Assembly (NCBI GenBank): GCA_951799405.1
Contig: OX637353.1
Span: 2,480,001 to 2,544,000, forward strand
Source: Agapetus fuscipes
Taxonomy: Eukaryota; Arthropoda; Insecta; Trichoptera; Glossosomatidae
Direction of reading: 5' to 3'
Length of the DNA: 64,000 nucleotides
The translations under genes and the position numbers were made by a program. The notes under the pieces were generated by a model. It was not told where the DNA came from and did no database searches. It saw nothing but the letters and a program-made list of their open reading frames with translations. Position 1 is the first letter of the stretch. Every line of letters starts with the position of its first letter. This document shows positions 11,260 to 23,659 of this stretch, in pieces.

Positions 11260-11490
11260 CTAGACTTATCGGCTGGTATGAGGCTGACCAACCATACCGT
11301 AAAAATTTAGTCAGTGTCAATCGACAATGAAAACCGGCAAGAGGATATGAAGGAAAAAGTAATGCTACTGTTGTAATCTATAATCCAAGTTGCAAAGATA
11401 TATTACATTTGAGATTCATATTAAATGCATTCCCACAAACAGACACGTATGACGCATGTGGACTTGCAATATAAAAACCCAATGCATAGC
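11260..11490. repeat. Chimeric Repeat A: plus head joined to minus tail
   Basis: 11265-11350 is a plus-strand Repeat A head (GGCTGGTATGAGGCTGACC through GGCAAGAGG). From about 11378 the sequence is a minus-strand Repeat A 3' end (CCAAGTTGCAAAGATATATT up to ATATAAAAACCCA). The two halves face each other, a 5'-inversion arrangement of the sort left by twin priming of LINE insertions, or else two adjacent insertions. Confidence 0.7.
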
Positions 11491-12305
11491 ACAAAGTAGT
11501 ATTCTGTCGTTATGTAATTATATCATATTTTAAAAAACCGATTACAAATTATTAAAACGTTATGTTCTTGGAAAGTTAAAATCTGATGTTTTTTATATAA
11601 ACATTTGTACTTTCATTGCATTTACGTCCACAAATAATCTGTTATATATATGATAATAGTATTCTTAGCTATAATCTAGATTTTACAACCTCTAATTAAA
11701 ACCTATTTTGTGTTATACATTAAAATCAAATAAAACCATTGATCTTTAATCGATATCTGCAGCGTAGAATTGGTAATTTCTACTTAGATGAATTTATATT
11801 TATTTTTTTAGATTATGCAGTTCCATAAACCATACGAATAGATTATAATATTTTTGCAACTTCCACTATATCAGATTATTTACTTATTGACCTGTAAATT
11901 TAAAATTAAGTGCTTATAATATCGTTAATGACTTAGTACTTTATTCTATTTTTCGTATTTTATTAAAAGAATCAATTTAGTATAAAATAATAATATATTA
12001 GAAAAACATTCAGAAGCTTACGGTGTTAGGAATGTGATATTTTGACTTTTCTGTCTTGCTAGTCACTAGTGGGTGGAATCTTTCTAAATATATATTTATC
12101 TCCAACTAAGTCACCTCCAGATGAGTTATTCACATCTAAGTATTTAAATTGTCCCACAGATATTTTATGTTCCATAAAAAAGTTAATTAAATTTAGTGAA
12201 CAATATCTCGATTTATTTTTTATTATCTCACAATATAATTTTTGATAAAGTTTGATGAACTTACATATTATATTAAATTAAAATATGGTCTAAAATCTAA
12301 ATAAA
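11491..12305. other. No gene recognised
   Basis: Very AT-rich sequence with no repeat family or coding signal I can identify. Confidence 0.4.
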
Positions 12306-12598
12306 AAAAATGCAACTTCTAATCTAATCTAATCTAAGCTGCAAAGATATATATCATTTAAGATTTAGTATATTAAATGCATTCCCACAAGCAGACATGT
12401 ATAATTTCGCGCTAACACATATCGCATGTGGACCTACAATATAAAAATCCAATCTCAAATGAACATAAGCTCTGCGAAATACCAGCGAAAAATAAATATT
12501 ACTTGTTATACTTTCATTAAACCTTGCAACTCCTGCCGCCGTTCCCTGAACCGGGGTGGCATTGGCAAAGTGAACCATTTTTTGCAGTATGGGTGGTG
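12306..12598 (-). repeat. Repeat A copy with internal 42-bp insertion
   Basis: The tail is (AATCT)n at 12317-12340 and the head ends at TATGGGTGGTGA. At about 12478-12521 an extra segment (AAATACCAGCGAAAAATAAA and on to TTTCATT) separates the two halves. The same segment, in the opposite orientation, directly abuts the head of the copy at 16290-16533. Confidence 0.8.
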
Positions 12599-12599
12599 A

Positions 12600-13680
12600 A
12601 CAAACACCGCAAATTACATTTTTTAAGTAAATTAATAAACAATAATATAAACATGGACACTAAAAAAAACTAAATCATAAAACCTTAAATTTTAGAAATC
12701 AAAAATGAAAAAGATTTCAAAGAGATTTCATTGTTTTGCATCCTTAATATGTAAAGTACCTATGAAAGTTTATCACTATTAAGTATTTTTCTACAGAACA
12801 GGCACACTTGTAGCTTAGTAAGTGGTATTAGTTTTAAAGTCCTGGCACTTTGTTAGTTCGTGCTGCTTACTTTGAGGTCATTTTTTCCTCGCTATGTTAC
12901 GAAATTCCTAATCGAGAAATTCCGATGAAAGTGTTCGCAAATTCAGCTGCAGTAAAAACTTGTGGTCCACAGCATGAAATATTATACATCACACGTAATC
13001 GATCGTTCTACTTAAATTATTTTTATAATTATAAATTTCTTACGATATTCAAACATGGGGCATATAAGTAGACAGTTTCCTAACGAGTAGTTTATTGAGT
13101 GTGTCTAATTTATGGCCTGGTGTAAACAGTCTATTCCAGCATAAAATGTGGTTACCTTTTTTCTCGGCAAGCAAACATCTGTATTGTATGGGACTGCAAT
13201 CTTTAGCAACTAATAACAAAGTATATTTTTACTGTTTTTTTCCTAGCAACACGGCCGCATGATTATTGGCAGTAAACTGTTCTTACCCAGTTTCTAACTC
13301 GATCCAGAGTTGCTTTTATATTTGAATTTGACAGCTGAAAATCTCTTCTAAAATATTATGGTATTTTTGTTTTTAAAAGGCACTTCTGCAATCTGACACT
13401 CCACTAATGTAGACTGTTTACTTTTCCAACTTTATATCGGCCTCATGTTTCTGATTTGCATTTTTAAACAAAGGTTTGCTCCCGTTTAAAGTATTATATT
13501 ACACCAGTCAAACAATATTTATTATATTAACGTAGTGACGTGAGTGTGATTGCACACAATAACAGTGCTCACTAAATAAATCATCAAAAAGGTTGCAAAT
13601 TAAGTTGATAAAAGTCTGGTATTAAAAATCGAATACAATATAAAATTTAAATTAATAAATGTAAAATGTAATTTGTCGTG
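12600..13680. other. No gene recognised
   Basis: AT-rich. A 73-codon plus-strand frame at 12850-13071 has no recognisable domain and no supporting splice signals. Confidence 0.35.
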
Positions 13681-13682
13681 TA

Positions 13683-13940
13683 TGTTCCTTGACTTATAGG
13701 TTGGTATGCGGCTGACCACCCATGCTGTAAAAATGGTTCACTTTGCCAATGCCACCCATGTTTCAGGGAAGGACGGCAAGAGTTGCAGGGTGTATGTCAA
13801 TTTAGTTTTCATGTTGTAGGTTCACATGCGGCATGTGCAAGCGCAAACTTGTACGTTTCTGGTTGTGGGAATGCGTGTAATGCGAATCTCCAATGTAACA
13901 TATCTTTGCAACTTAGATTAGATTAGATTAGATATTATCA
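13683..13940 (+). repeat. Repeat A copy with clear GATTA tail
   Basis: Full head (CCTTGACTTATAGGTTGG) and a short tandem (GATTA)n tail at 13916-13933. This is a good example of the tail type expected for an RTE-mobilised sequence. Confidence 0.85.
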
Positions 13941-15780
13941 TGAATCTCTTGAAAAGTATGAAATTATATGACAGAAGCTAATTATAAGAGAATCCTCTTC
14001 TCAATCACATTTAAAATAATTGGTTGGCCTAAGACCCTTACTTTTATTATTATTTGTATTAACTGTCACAATAATACGTTTCCACGCGCGAAATGCAACT
14101 AGGTACTTCTTGGGAAAGTTTCATGTGCAGTGTAAAACATAGACTTTTCGTACATCAATCTTGAAAGTACACTCTACCAACGTAATCTTGGTAACTTTAT
14201 TTTGTTAGGCATAAAAAAGCGTGTTGTTTGATATGGCAGAAGAGAAGAACTTTATGAAATGACTCAATGGCAAACATACCGACTGATAAAAAATCGCAGC
14301 CAAGAAAGGGTTATTTACTTTAATGAGATTGCAACGCTTGAAGAAAGGAATTTTAATGTATGAGCGTAATTATTTGTTTATAATGTTTAACCTTCACTGT
14401 GCGCTGTGTAAGACAAAGTGAATATTCTAAGAATTCTCGCAACTGGTAATTAAATGCCTATTAATTTTATAATCATACAGCAGAATAATGCATGCATTTA
14501 TTTCCGTTTATAAAGAGATTTTTTTAGTACTCAATTTAATTAAAGTAGTGTATGTATACTCGTGATTTGTTGTAAATTTATAGTTGCGTTATGAAGCATT
14601 CAACTTAAATTGTGGCTGTTTGTTCACCTTTTCCTTTCAGGTTTGAATTAAAAAAAATAATGTATACATCGATCTGCCTGCACTAGACTGCTTGAGAGAG
14701 TTTCTAAGTTCTATCACTGTGCTCGTTGAACAATACAACATAATCCGTCGTGACATTTTTACTTGTTTAAACACGTGGGCAAACATATAACAGGAAAACC
14801 CTAAGTGTACCACTATATACTCCGTACATCGCGTTGACACGAAGACAAAGAAATACTTGTTAGGTACTTGTAGAACAAATAGCATTGCGTTCAGGTATAG
14901 CGTGGTGTCACCTAGTTTTTACACAATGGAAGTAGATGTCCGAGGTAAACTCAAAACTCTACTGGTTTATTATTGAAATTAAGAGAGATAAAGTAACATG
15001 GAGTACGCATTTTGAAGAACCGAAATTTATAAGTTATTAACTTGCTTGTATCCCAAAGAAGACGAAATGAGGGGATTCCACACAATTATCTGGTCGAAAA
15101 ATTTTTTAACAGTTTTTTATCACTATTTACTTGATAAATCAAAACATCCTGTAAAAAAGGGATAACTCTTTTAATGTTGCTTTTTACTTTTTGTAGCTAT
15201 GGCAACGGGTAAAATGTAGAATAATTGGAGCGAATTCTCAAATATTGTGATTCAATTGAATGATTTTAAAACATAAGCACGATTCAATATTCAATTTGTC
15301 GAATGTCGTAATTTTGGAGGTCAAATTCATACGGTATGTGTACTTCATGGTATCTAACTTCATTGTATTGAAATATCAAAGAGAAGTAAGTTCAAATATC
15401 CATTACTTACCGTTTGGAATTCACAAAAGATCCTAAAATATAGTAATTAGTGTTTCATAATGACCGCATAGCATAACGGTTAACATTCACGCTACCTATG
15501 TATAGTGAAGAGTGTAGATGTAAAATAGCTCCTTTGTTTTGGTAATGCAATGAACCGACGTATTTTTTTCTCTAAATGCTTTACAATTCAAAACATTATT
15601 CATTTTTACGTTCAATATGCCACTGTCTTACAACTCGGAATTCTCGAATTAAACACAATAATTGATCTTATTTTATTCCATGAAATTATTTTTTTTACTG
15701 GTAAGCCAAAAGTGACCTTCTTTTAAGAGGTCTTTAGTATGATCAATATAATTCAGGAACCATTTGACTAAAATACAAAC
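13941..15780. other. No gene recognised
   Basis: AT-rich, no identified repeats. A weak tRNA-like string (GCATAGCATAACGGTTAACA at 15467) resembles an A-box region but has no matching T-arm. Confidence 0.35.
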
Positions 15781-15789
15781 TGGCCTCAT

Positions 15790-16280
15790 GAAAAGAGTGG
15801 CCAACTTAATTGGTCGTGGACAGAGAATGTCGCTAGAGCCAATAACCATTAAGCTGAACCGAGGGGATAGTGACGTGGAGACCTCGTGAGAAAAGAAGAT
15901 GTAGAGAAGCCTCTACAACGATGGTCAGACGACATAAATACGATTGCTAGTGACTAGATGCAGAAGGCCCAAGATACAGTACATGGAGAGATATCTTCCC
16001 CTTTGTGCTTGTTTGTCTTATCTGCAACATAGGTAATTTCACATGAGCGATGTTTGTATGTATACTGGGAAAATGTGTCTTATGAATGATTAATTTTAAA
16101 AATATTCAAACAACTCTCTCATTATCGTGCTTAAAGTTTCTTTTAGCTCAAATTGTACATAATGTGATTTTAAAGATAATTTCATTGAATAGTCATCTTT
16201 GAATCAAATGGTAGATAAGCCAAACAAGCACTGAGGGGACGATATGGAGGAGGCCTATGTGCAGCGGTGCAATGGCTGAA
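15790..16280 (+). pseudogene. Degraded LINE C-terminal remnant, split
   Basis: 15790-15985 preserves, in broken frames, the end-of-polyprotein pattern seen in several LINE clades: a W-SDDI-like stretch, then RCRRPKIQYMER. After an unrelated gap, 16240-16265 continues with DMEEAYVQRCNG and a stop, which matches the usual EAYVQQ-type terminus. Several stops are present and it is non-functional. The identification rests on this short terminal motif. Confidence 0.5.
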
Positions 16281-16289
16281 GCAAAGTGA

Positions 16290-16533
16290 AGTATCTAATC
16301 TAAGTTGCAAAGATATATGTTACATTGGAGATTCACATTATATGCATTCTCACAAGCAGACACGTACAAGTTCGCGCTTTCACATGCCGCATATGAACCT
16401 ACAACATAAAAAACAAATCTCAAATGGACATACACCCTGCAACTCTTGCCGTGTTTCCCTGAAACAGGGTTGACATTGGCAAAGTGAACCATTTTACAGC
16501 ATGGGTGGTCAGCCGCATACCAACTTATAAGTC
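16290..16533 (-). repeat. Repeat A copy
   Basis: Tail at 16290 (ATCTAATCTAAGTTGC), head at 16533 (AACTTATAAGTC). It is inserted just downstream of the LINE remnant. The bases immediately past its head (16534-16574) are shared with the insertion inside the copy at 12306-12598. Confidence 0.85.
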
Positions 16534-16574
16534 AATGAAAGTATAACAAGTAATATTTATTTTTCGCTGGTATT

Positions 16575-17250
16575 ACGAACTCTCAGTCTACTCGTGTAAG
16601 AAGAAACTTCTTTCGACTCGACCCATCTCGCATATGTGGCTTAGAAATATTCTTAATAAAAAGTTATTAGTTTTTGATTGAAATACAATATGAATTGGAA
16701 AATGTTCTACTTACTTTTATAACTTCTGTGATTATTTTTTCATTGAATCCTACCAATTATATATATGTACAGGTATACTGTGTTCTTTGATTTAATCAAA
16801 ATTTAATTCATTATGTAGTTTCAGTTTTTCCATATTAACTCAAAAACTATTGACGTTATAAAAAAAATATTCCGATACGGCACTAAACAATGTACTTCCT
16901 TATAGTTCATTGATCTAAATTGTATATTATTTATATCGATGTTATAGTTCGATAATAAAAAAGAAAAATAATATTTCCAAAATATAGCACACACGAAAAA
17001 GTAGCTACAAATGTGAAAAAACGTGTTTTTTTTTTAAATATTTTTTTGTGGTAGCAATTCCTAAGGGGGCGCTCTCATGTTGCACCGCGCCGAAAGCTGT
17101 CAAAGTTGCCACCCGTTTCCCCTCATCCCCTTTCGCCTCAGACCATATGGATTTAGCCCCACAAAATATGCTCGACTTGCTATTGCCGTTTGTAGATTTT
17201 TTTTTACATACGATTTTGTGGAACTCCCATCACGCAAAAAAAAAACGCAA
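16575..17250. other. No gene recognised
   Basis: AT-rich up to about 17040, then a moderately GC-rich segment (17050-17180) with no recognisable product. It abuts the SINE at 17254. Confidence 0.35.
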
Positions 17251-17253
17251 CTA

Positions 17254-17546
17254 AGCTACACATATAGTGTAACTTCTTGCCTGTGTTATCCCCGAAGAAG
17301 TCACATGTGGCCATTCGGGACCTATTTATTTTTTACAGGTAAGGGGACCGACCTTACACCACAACTTTTAGTTGAAGTGGGGTTTCCCAACTCCCGGGGG
17401 AGCTGGTTCTCATTTTTTGTGAAGGCTGAGTAAAGCTTGAGATCGAACCCTTGCTCTCGGCATGGAATGAAAGCATTCTGCCAATTAAGCTATCGACCTT
17501 TTTACGAGCATGATCGTTGTCGCTACAAAGCGCCAATTCTCAAGCT
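17254..17546 (-). repeat. tRNA-derived SINE, type T1, long copy
   Basis: Minus strand: a leader GCTTGAGAATTGGCGCTTTG, then the tRNA-like region (GGTCGATAGCTTAATTGGCA as A box, GGTTCGATCTC as B box), the T1 body and the terminal TGTAGCTTA. The leader in front of the tRNA part is the same as the 3' body of type T2, so this is probably the remnant of a T2-T1 dimer like that at 61599-62160. Confidence 0.75.
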
Positions 17547-17549
17547 AGA

Positions 17550-18590
17550 TAAAAAAATAATAAACATGCTTGATTTTTTTTTCATTACTGTAGCTCTTTT
17601 GCTAAGACCATAAAGTGTAAGAAACAAAAACGGCCGATTGCATTTGGAAGTTTTTTAGTTTACTATAATTACCTGCCAGTGTGATAAACCGTCAAATATA
17701 CGAAATATTAACAGTACTATAAACTTTTTTGTAATAAAAAATGGAATTAAAATGATTAGATTTATACCTATTGTTTATTTCACTGATTTAAATAATCATG
17801 TCGGTAAAAATATTTTTATCTTCTCTCTGTGAATAAAAACTAGATAATCATCTTAAAGAAATATGTCGGTCAAACTAACAGATTTAATTTTAGATTGACA
17901 CAAATATTAGGTTGCCAAAAACATTTCACAATGTATTTCGGGTCAGTCTATACATAACGCTAGTGAGTGTAATTTAATAGAGCACTCAATTTAAATCTAT
18001 CATTATTTTTAAAATGATGGATTTCATGTAAAAATATAAGATTAGCCCACATTGTATTTTTTATATCTAGGTACCTATCTATATTATGTTATTAGGAATA
18101 GGGATTTTTTCTACGCTGGCAATACTAGTTTTATTTCCCGACGATTATTATTAGCGGATTTTGAATAAAGAACGTTGTGATTTATTATTTTTTATGGCTG
18201 TATATACCTACCAGTGTATTGAAAAATATCAGAATCCTTCTTTTATTTTCTGTGCTGGCAAAGATGGGATGAATTCCGGTTGCGTTCTATTTTATCATTT
18301 GAAATCCGAACGAATAACATGACCACATTAAGTTTATGGCTGAAAGTTTTCAGGTGTATTAAAAATTGTACATACTTTCAAGATAAAAAGATGAAAAAAA
18401 ATACTGGCAAAAAATTTGGAACATCTGAGCATGGATTTATAAGGACTGGACGGGCTGAGAAAGCAATCTTTTGTGAATTAGAAATGCGCTACCCCACTCA
18501 TCATACAAAAATCCGAACTCAGTCTATCAGTAACCTTCCAACTATGAACAGGTGTGTTTCCTGTTTGTATTTTTTTTTGTGGGTAATTAA
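17550..18590. other. No gene recognised
   Basis: AT-rich. A plus-strand frame of about 110 codons at 18280-18612 has no domain I recognise and runs into a shared repeat at 18594, so I do not call it a gene. Confidence 0.3.
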
Positions 18591-18593
18591 GTA

Positions 18594-18705
18594 TTATTTA
18601 ATAATTCATTAATAATAAAACAATAATGAATTATTAAATGATGATATTAATACCTGTTTCTGGCCAGGCAGAATAGGTTGGTGAATTGCATTCCTCTTCA
18701 CAAAT
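18594..18705. repeat. Shared 105-bp segment, also at 53018-53120
   Basis: This segment and 53018-53120 are nearly identical, with the core TACCTGTTTCTGGCCAGGCA. The left edge has a short inverted repeat (AATAATTCATTA / AATGAATTATTA), which suggests the end of an unidentified DNA element. It is followed here by a T run of more than 20 bases. Confidence 0.65.
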
Positions 18706-19540
18706 CTTTTTTTTTTTTTTTTTTTTTTTTATATTTAAAACATCAACAATTCGTTGCCAAGCAACATTACCTGCTCACATAAATTAACGACGGAGTAGAG
18801 ACACATAACGTGATAGAAAAGGACAACAACAAATAACGTATATTGTGCAAGCGAGACAAAACAAAGGACAATGTCTGGCGAAATTAGATTTCAGTGACTG
18901 TATGGATCACAGTGCATAGAACTAAATCAAATAAATAGCCTCTCCATTTAATAGAACTCCATGCATCTGGGCATAAAACGTTCCGAGTTCATGGTTTAAG
19001 AAAACGTATAATGTAAATAATATGCACGTTTTCTATTGTTTTACTTGAATGTCTAGATTGTATAACGTTACAGAATGATATCCGCACGTGACAACTCACC
19101 CGGCATAGACAATATTGTGTCGTCACCCGGCCGGGTTGCAAGGGAAAAGGCATACCAATATTTTGTTCTTGGTTGCTAAGGACGGCAATTCCATACAAGT
19201 CTGAGGTTTGCTCGCCGAGAAAAAAGTTCCAAATTCAAAAATGTTCCGACCTCATGCTTTCTTTTAATTTGTAAGACGTTCATGCTGCTTGGATTTGATT
19301 TCATTTTACCTTAAAAAATAAATTATTCAACAAATGAGTAACAACGGTTCAATAGTTGTGAATCATTATCAATCTACATAAATGAAAAAATCTTTAGTGG
19401 ACTCGAGAAAAGTATAAATAAAAATCGATTATCAGCGTGCAATAATAATTGATTTTGTACGTTAATTTGGCGGTAAAGAATTCGCGGCTTTTCCGTGACA
19501 CTTTTGAAGTATATTTTCTGAACGCTCTCTGATGCCAATG
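18706..19540. other. T run, then sequence without a gene
   Basis: A poly-T tract at about 18707-18731, then mixed sequence up to the hAT duplication at 19541. No coding signal. Confidence 0.4.
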
Positions 19541-20389
19541 GACTAGACCAGGGGTCGGCAACCTGCGGCTCGCGAGCCACATGCGGCTCTTTGGATGTGA
19601 AGCTGCGGCTCTTTAGTTCCATGCGCAAATATTATTTATTTTATCAACAACAACAAAAAGTACTTAAAAACCGTTCTGAATCGATTAACAAGGATTAGAC
19701 ACCGATTCTATCTCTTCCTCCCACCGTCGACACTGTCGTTTATGAAATGAAATGAAATAAAATTTATTCCTTCCAAAAAAAACAAATGTAATGAAGGAAT
19801 TACACTGTCTCACTAGATCTGTGATCTGTTCTGAGACAGTGGAATCCGCATCTCAACAAATCACAAGAGAGAAAAAAAGGGTATAATAATATTGACTACT
19901 TATATCAAGGCCGTACTAGAACTAACAGGCCGTGGCGCGCCCTATCCCCGTTACGAACTTAGTGCTACCACACAATAATACAGGGACTTGCCATTCAACT
20001 CATACAAGAAATACTTACTTGTAACTGATGATTTCTTAAATATTAACTTGTAATTATTTATCTCAAGCAGTCAGACCTCCAAATACTCCTATATTTACAC
20101 AGTAATACTGAAAAGAAGTCAATTTTGCCCACATATACTCATAGTAGAAAACAAACAAGGATAGAGGTTTCAAATTTTTAATTTAGTTTCTTAAACAAGG
20201 AGAAATATTTTTGTGGATATTTTAATTGAGAACAATGCTGATATAAATAAATAACATAAATGTGTACAGGGCTCTTGAATTAATTACACGAAGTGGTACA
20301 ACATTTCAGGATTTTTAAGTACCTACTCCGTAAAGTAGCTTGAAACAATTTGATGTGTAGATTATATTATTTCACACAATATTTTATTT

Positions 20390-20470
20390 TAAACAAGGTA
20401 TTTGGTGAAATGAACCGATTTTTAATGTATGGGTGGTCAACCTCATACCAAACTATATGTGAAAGAACAA
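20390..20470 (-). repeat. Repeat A head fragment
   Basis: Only the 5' part remains (GTATGGGTGGTCAACCTCAT then a degraded head). Confidence 0.65.
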
Positions 20471-20584
20471 GGCAAATGCAAAAAAAAAAAACAAAATTTA
20501 AGTAAACATTAATGAATAGTTCCCACTTAACTATTTTATACTTATTTAATAAAACATATCTTATGTTAACTATATATTATCATC

Positions 20585-20720
20585 TATAATCTAAGTTGCA
20601 AAGATATGTTCACACTCAAAGCTCATTTGAAATGCATGCCCACAAACATACATTGGCAAAGTGAACCATTTTTTACAGTACGGGTGGTCAGCCTCATACC
20701 GACCAATAAGTCAAGGAACT
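20585..20720 (-). repeat. Repeat A copy with internal deletion
   Basis: The tail side (TCTAAGTTGCAAAGATATG) and head side (GGTCAGCCTCATACCGACCA) are joined near 20650, with about 100 central bases missing. Confidence 0.75.
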
Positions 20721-21249
20721 ACAATATAACTTTTCGGCATTTGTGTGACGTTCGGACAATTATAGGTTATGAACAAATTGAAAGACGTTTTTAAGAAAAA
20801 ACTTACAAAAACACATCTAATTGTACACAAATCCATACGCAAAAGTTCCGTGACCCGTTTACTATAAAAAAACAGTAATATTCCATGAAACATTCAACTT
20901 AATGCAAAAAACACCACAAAAATATGACAAGACGTGTGATTGTAATTTGAATTATTGAGTTATTGTGTGAATTTAGTACTTTCTTAGCAAAATATTCTAC
21001 CAACACTTCGAAAAAATGATAAACTTTCAGACACAGTAAAGTTTTAAGACAATAATATAGTCTTTATATTTTAAACTTATTTTTTAAGATTACAACTTCA
21101 CTCCCGAAACGTCAAAAATGGCGACTAAATTGTACTACCGCAGTCGGCCGTTGGCGTTGCGCCGCACTAAGATGCAATAAGATAACGTGATCATCCAAAA
21201 TTTCAAACGCTTCCCGGCCTGTATCTCTAGTATGGCCTTGACTTATATA

Positions 21250-22755
21250 TATTAAATAGTGCGAAAGTTGATTTCTGTCTCCCAGTTTTCTTCAGCCATT
21301 CTATCACAATTCTTCCCAGATTTTTACCCTCTCGGGATATATATTTTTCTATTTTAGGTAGAACATGATTAAGTATATCCTCGGTGCCAAAAAGCAATAA
21401 TATCTTTGTACAAAGCTTGTTGTCAATCCTGGATGCCGAAGTTGCTGTCTGTTCCTAGTATTGTGTGCAAGTACGTAGTTGGGTTGATAAGGGGCTGTGT
21501 TGTGATATAAATGCAATATGATTCTCTTTATATATAATTGTCTTATATCAAGTAGGTACTCCCGTTTCAGAAAATAGTTTTTCTGTTGGAAATCTAAATG
21601 GTTTCCATCTCATAACCTTTAAAACAGATCTCTGCACTCTTTCTAGAGGACTCAACAATGTTTTCGACATTCCTCCCCAGCCTATTATACCATATTCCAT
21701 AACACTCTGCCCCAGTGCATAGTATATATTATACTGTCATTATAATGTATTTTCATCCAAAAAAATTCTTAGTATTCTGAATAGAAACGTAAGCTTTCTA
21801 CATCTCTTTACGACTTGTTCAACATGAGTTTCCCATCGTAAGTGTTGGTCAATGTATATTCCCAGGTACTTGTACACTTTTACGCACGCGAGGGGCTCAC
21901 ATTTACAATCATTATTAGGTATTATACATTTATGTATAGTCAATTCAAATTCATTTTTATGTGGTTGCTGTCTACCATCTATACTAAATGTTGTGTATTT
22001 TGTTTTTGATATGTTAAGGGTCAGAAAATTTGTATTCAACCATTTTTTTATTTTGTTGATCTCCGTGTTTGCAGTCTCAAAAACCTCTTTCCATGATTTT
22101 CCACCGTACAGCAAAGCGGTGTCGTCAGCAAATGCGACAATTTTTCCAGTATTATTCAATTCACACAAATCGTTTATATATACTAAGAACAGAGTAGGTC
22201 CCAATACACTTCCCTGTGGCACTCCATATCGATTTTGCGCATAGTTTCCACTTTCAGATTCGATTTTTACCGTTTGTTTTCTATTTGTTATATAGCTTTG
22301 AAACCATTGTAGCGATGTTCCCCTAATTCCCACATTCTCCAACTTTTTAAGTAATATTTTATGAGGGACGGTATCGAACGCCTTTTTCAAATCCAAGTAG
22401 ACAGCCAAACACTTTCTACCTTCATCAATTTCTCTTACAATAAAATCAGTTAGACTATGTATTGCATCCGAGGTGCTTTTACCCTTTCGAAACCCATATT
22501 GATTATCTGATAGAAGTTGGTTTGATTCTAAGTAGTGTGCCAATTGAAAATTGACCGCTTTTTCATAGATTTTTGATATGGAATTCAACAATGCAATTGG
22601 TCTGTAGTTCATTAGTTCCATTGGGTCTTCATTCTTATAGATGGGGACAATGATGGCTTGTTTCAGGTGCTCTGGAAATATTCCTTTCCCAATGCTCAAG
22701 TTCAGTGCGTGGGTGAGTGGTGACGCTATTTGGTCACAAGCCAGCTTTAATAATG
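21250..22755 (-). pseudogene. LINE reverse transcriptase, CR1/Jockey group
   Basis: An almost intact minus-strand frame from 22755 to 21740 covers the reverse transcriptase: AIIVPIYKNEDP and NYRPIALLNSISKIYEK (fingers), YGFRKGKSTSDAI, then VYLDLKKAFDTV, YGVPQGSVLGPTLFLVYIND and the catalytic FADDTALLYGG box with both aspartates. A stop at 21740 interrupts it after ILRIFLDENTL, but homologous thumb and C-terminal sequence (ALGQSVMEYGIIGWGG, ERVQRSVLKVM) continues to about 21250 with further stops. The N-terminal endonuclease and ORF1 are missing, so this is a 5'-truncated copy. It is better preserved than the fragments near 4 kb and therefore probably younger. Confidence 0.85.
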
Positions 22756-22843
22756 AAATTGTGCAAACAAACTTTGAAATTTTGTGTGAAATTGTAATTT
22801 TTGGTTCTTCCGACTTAAAAGCTTGCCGACCCCTGGACTAGAC

Positions 22844-23659
22844 CGTACTCATTTATTTTAATCATACCGTACAAAATATTTTACCAACAGTGGGTATATT
22901 TTTGTACAGGTACCTATGATCAAAATTAGCCACAATTGTACCGCCGTAAATAAAAATATTGCCGAACAGAGTAAGTAAGCCTATCTCTATTATTTTCCCC
23001 TTTCAAAATTCAAATCGATCAATAAAAATATTCAAAATCACACTCATTATTGCCAGCATGAAACATATTTCCTATGTAGTTAGAAAAGGCTGGATAAGAG
23101 AATGCTATGTAGGCTAAATTGATATTTTTATCTTGTATCATGAAATAAAAATCAAATTGAAAAAGTATTCTTCACCATTTTTATTTTATTATTATTTAAT
23201 TTGAAGAAATAATGTTTTTATGCTCGATATATATACCTTAAAGGTAAAATTGAATAAGTGACGTATTTAGCTAACATGAGTTTCTCAGATAAAAAGATGC
23301 AGCTATTTCTATTTTTTTTATATTTTTCTGTTTATGAAATCCTGTAATTTAAAAGTTCTTCATAAGGACTTCCTTATAACTAGTTCACTTTCTATGATAA
23401 ATTACACCCAATAAAATGTTTTATCCACTTTTTCAATTTTACCTTTTTAAGGTGGCGATATTGCCAGAAGGTTGATTATACATAATGTTAAAAATTATAC
23501 ACATATAAAAATGGCTTGGATAAAATATGCCACTTCCACACACACACATACCTACAGGCGCGTTTACGTGTACAGAAACATAATAAATCGTTTTCAAAGT
23601 GGTCAGCCTAGGATTAGTATTTTTATAAAACATCCAGTGTGATCTAATTTTTTTTATAG
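22844..23659. other. No gene recognised
   Basis: AT-rich. It ends in a polypyrimidine stretch and AG at 23658-23659 that could be the acceptor of the candidate exon that follows. Confidence 0.35.

Larger units (their letters stand above)
19906..21240. mobile_element. Second hAT element, nested inside the LINE
   Basis: The left end CAAGGCCGTACTAGAACTAA and the right end CTCTAGTATGGCCTTG are inverted, flanked by an exact 8-bp duplication ACTTATAT (19898-19905 and 21241-21248). The element is 1335 bp with no transposase. Two minus-strand Repeat A pieces (20390-20470, 20585-20720) lie inside it. Confidence 0.85.
19738..22755 (-). mobile_element. LINE inserted in the hAT, itself split by a second hAT
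   Basis: Minus-strand non-LTR element. Its 3' terminus is at 19738, with a (TTTCA)n tail seen as TGAAATGAAATGAAAT, and its coding region runs from about 22755 leftward to about 21250. It is 5'-truncated within the reverse transcriptase region. The 3' untranslated region is interrupted by the hAT at 19906-21240. Confidence 0.8.
19549..22835. mobile_element. Outer hAT element of a four-level nest
   Basis: The left end CAGGGGTCGGCAACCTGCGG and the right end GCTTGCCGACCCCTG are inverted, with an exact 8-bp duplication GACTAGAC (19541-19548 and 22836-22843). CAGGGGTCGGCAA termini are typical of hAT elements across animals. Only about 270 bases of hAT sequence remain outside the LINE that fills it (about 19738-22755). 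No transposase is left. Confidence 0.9.
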
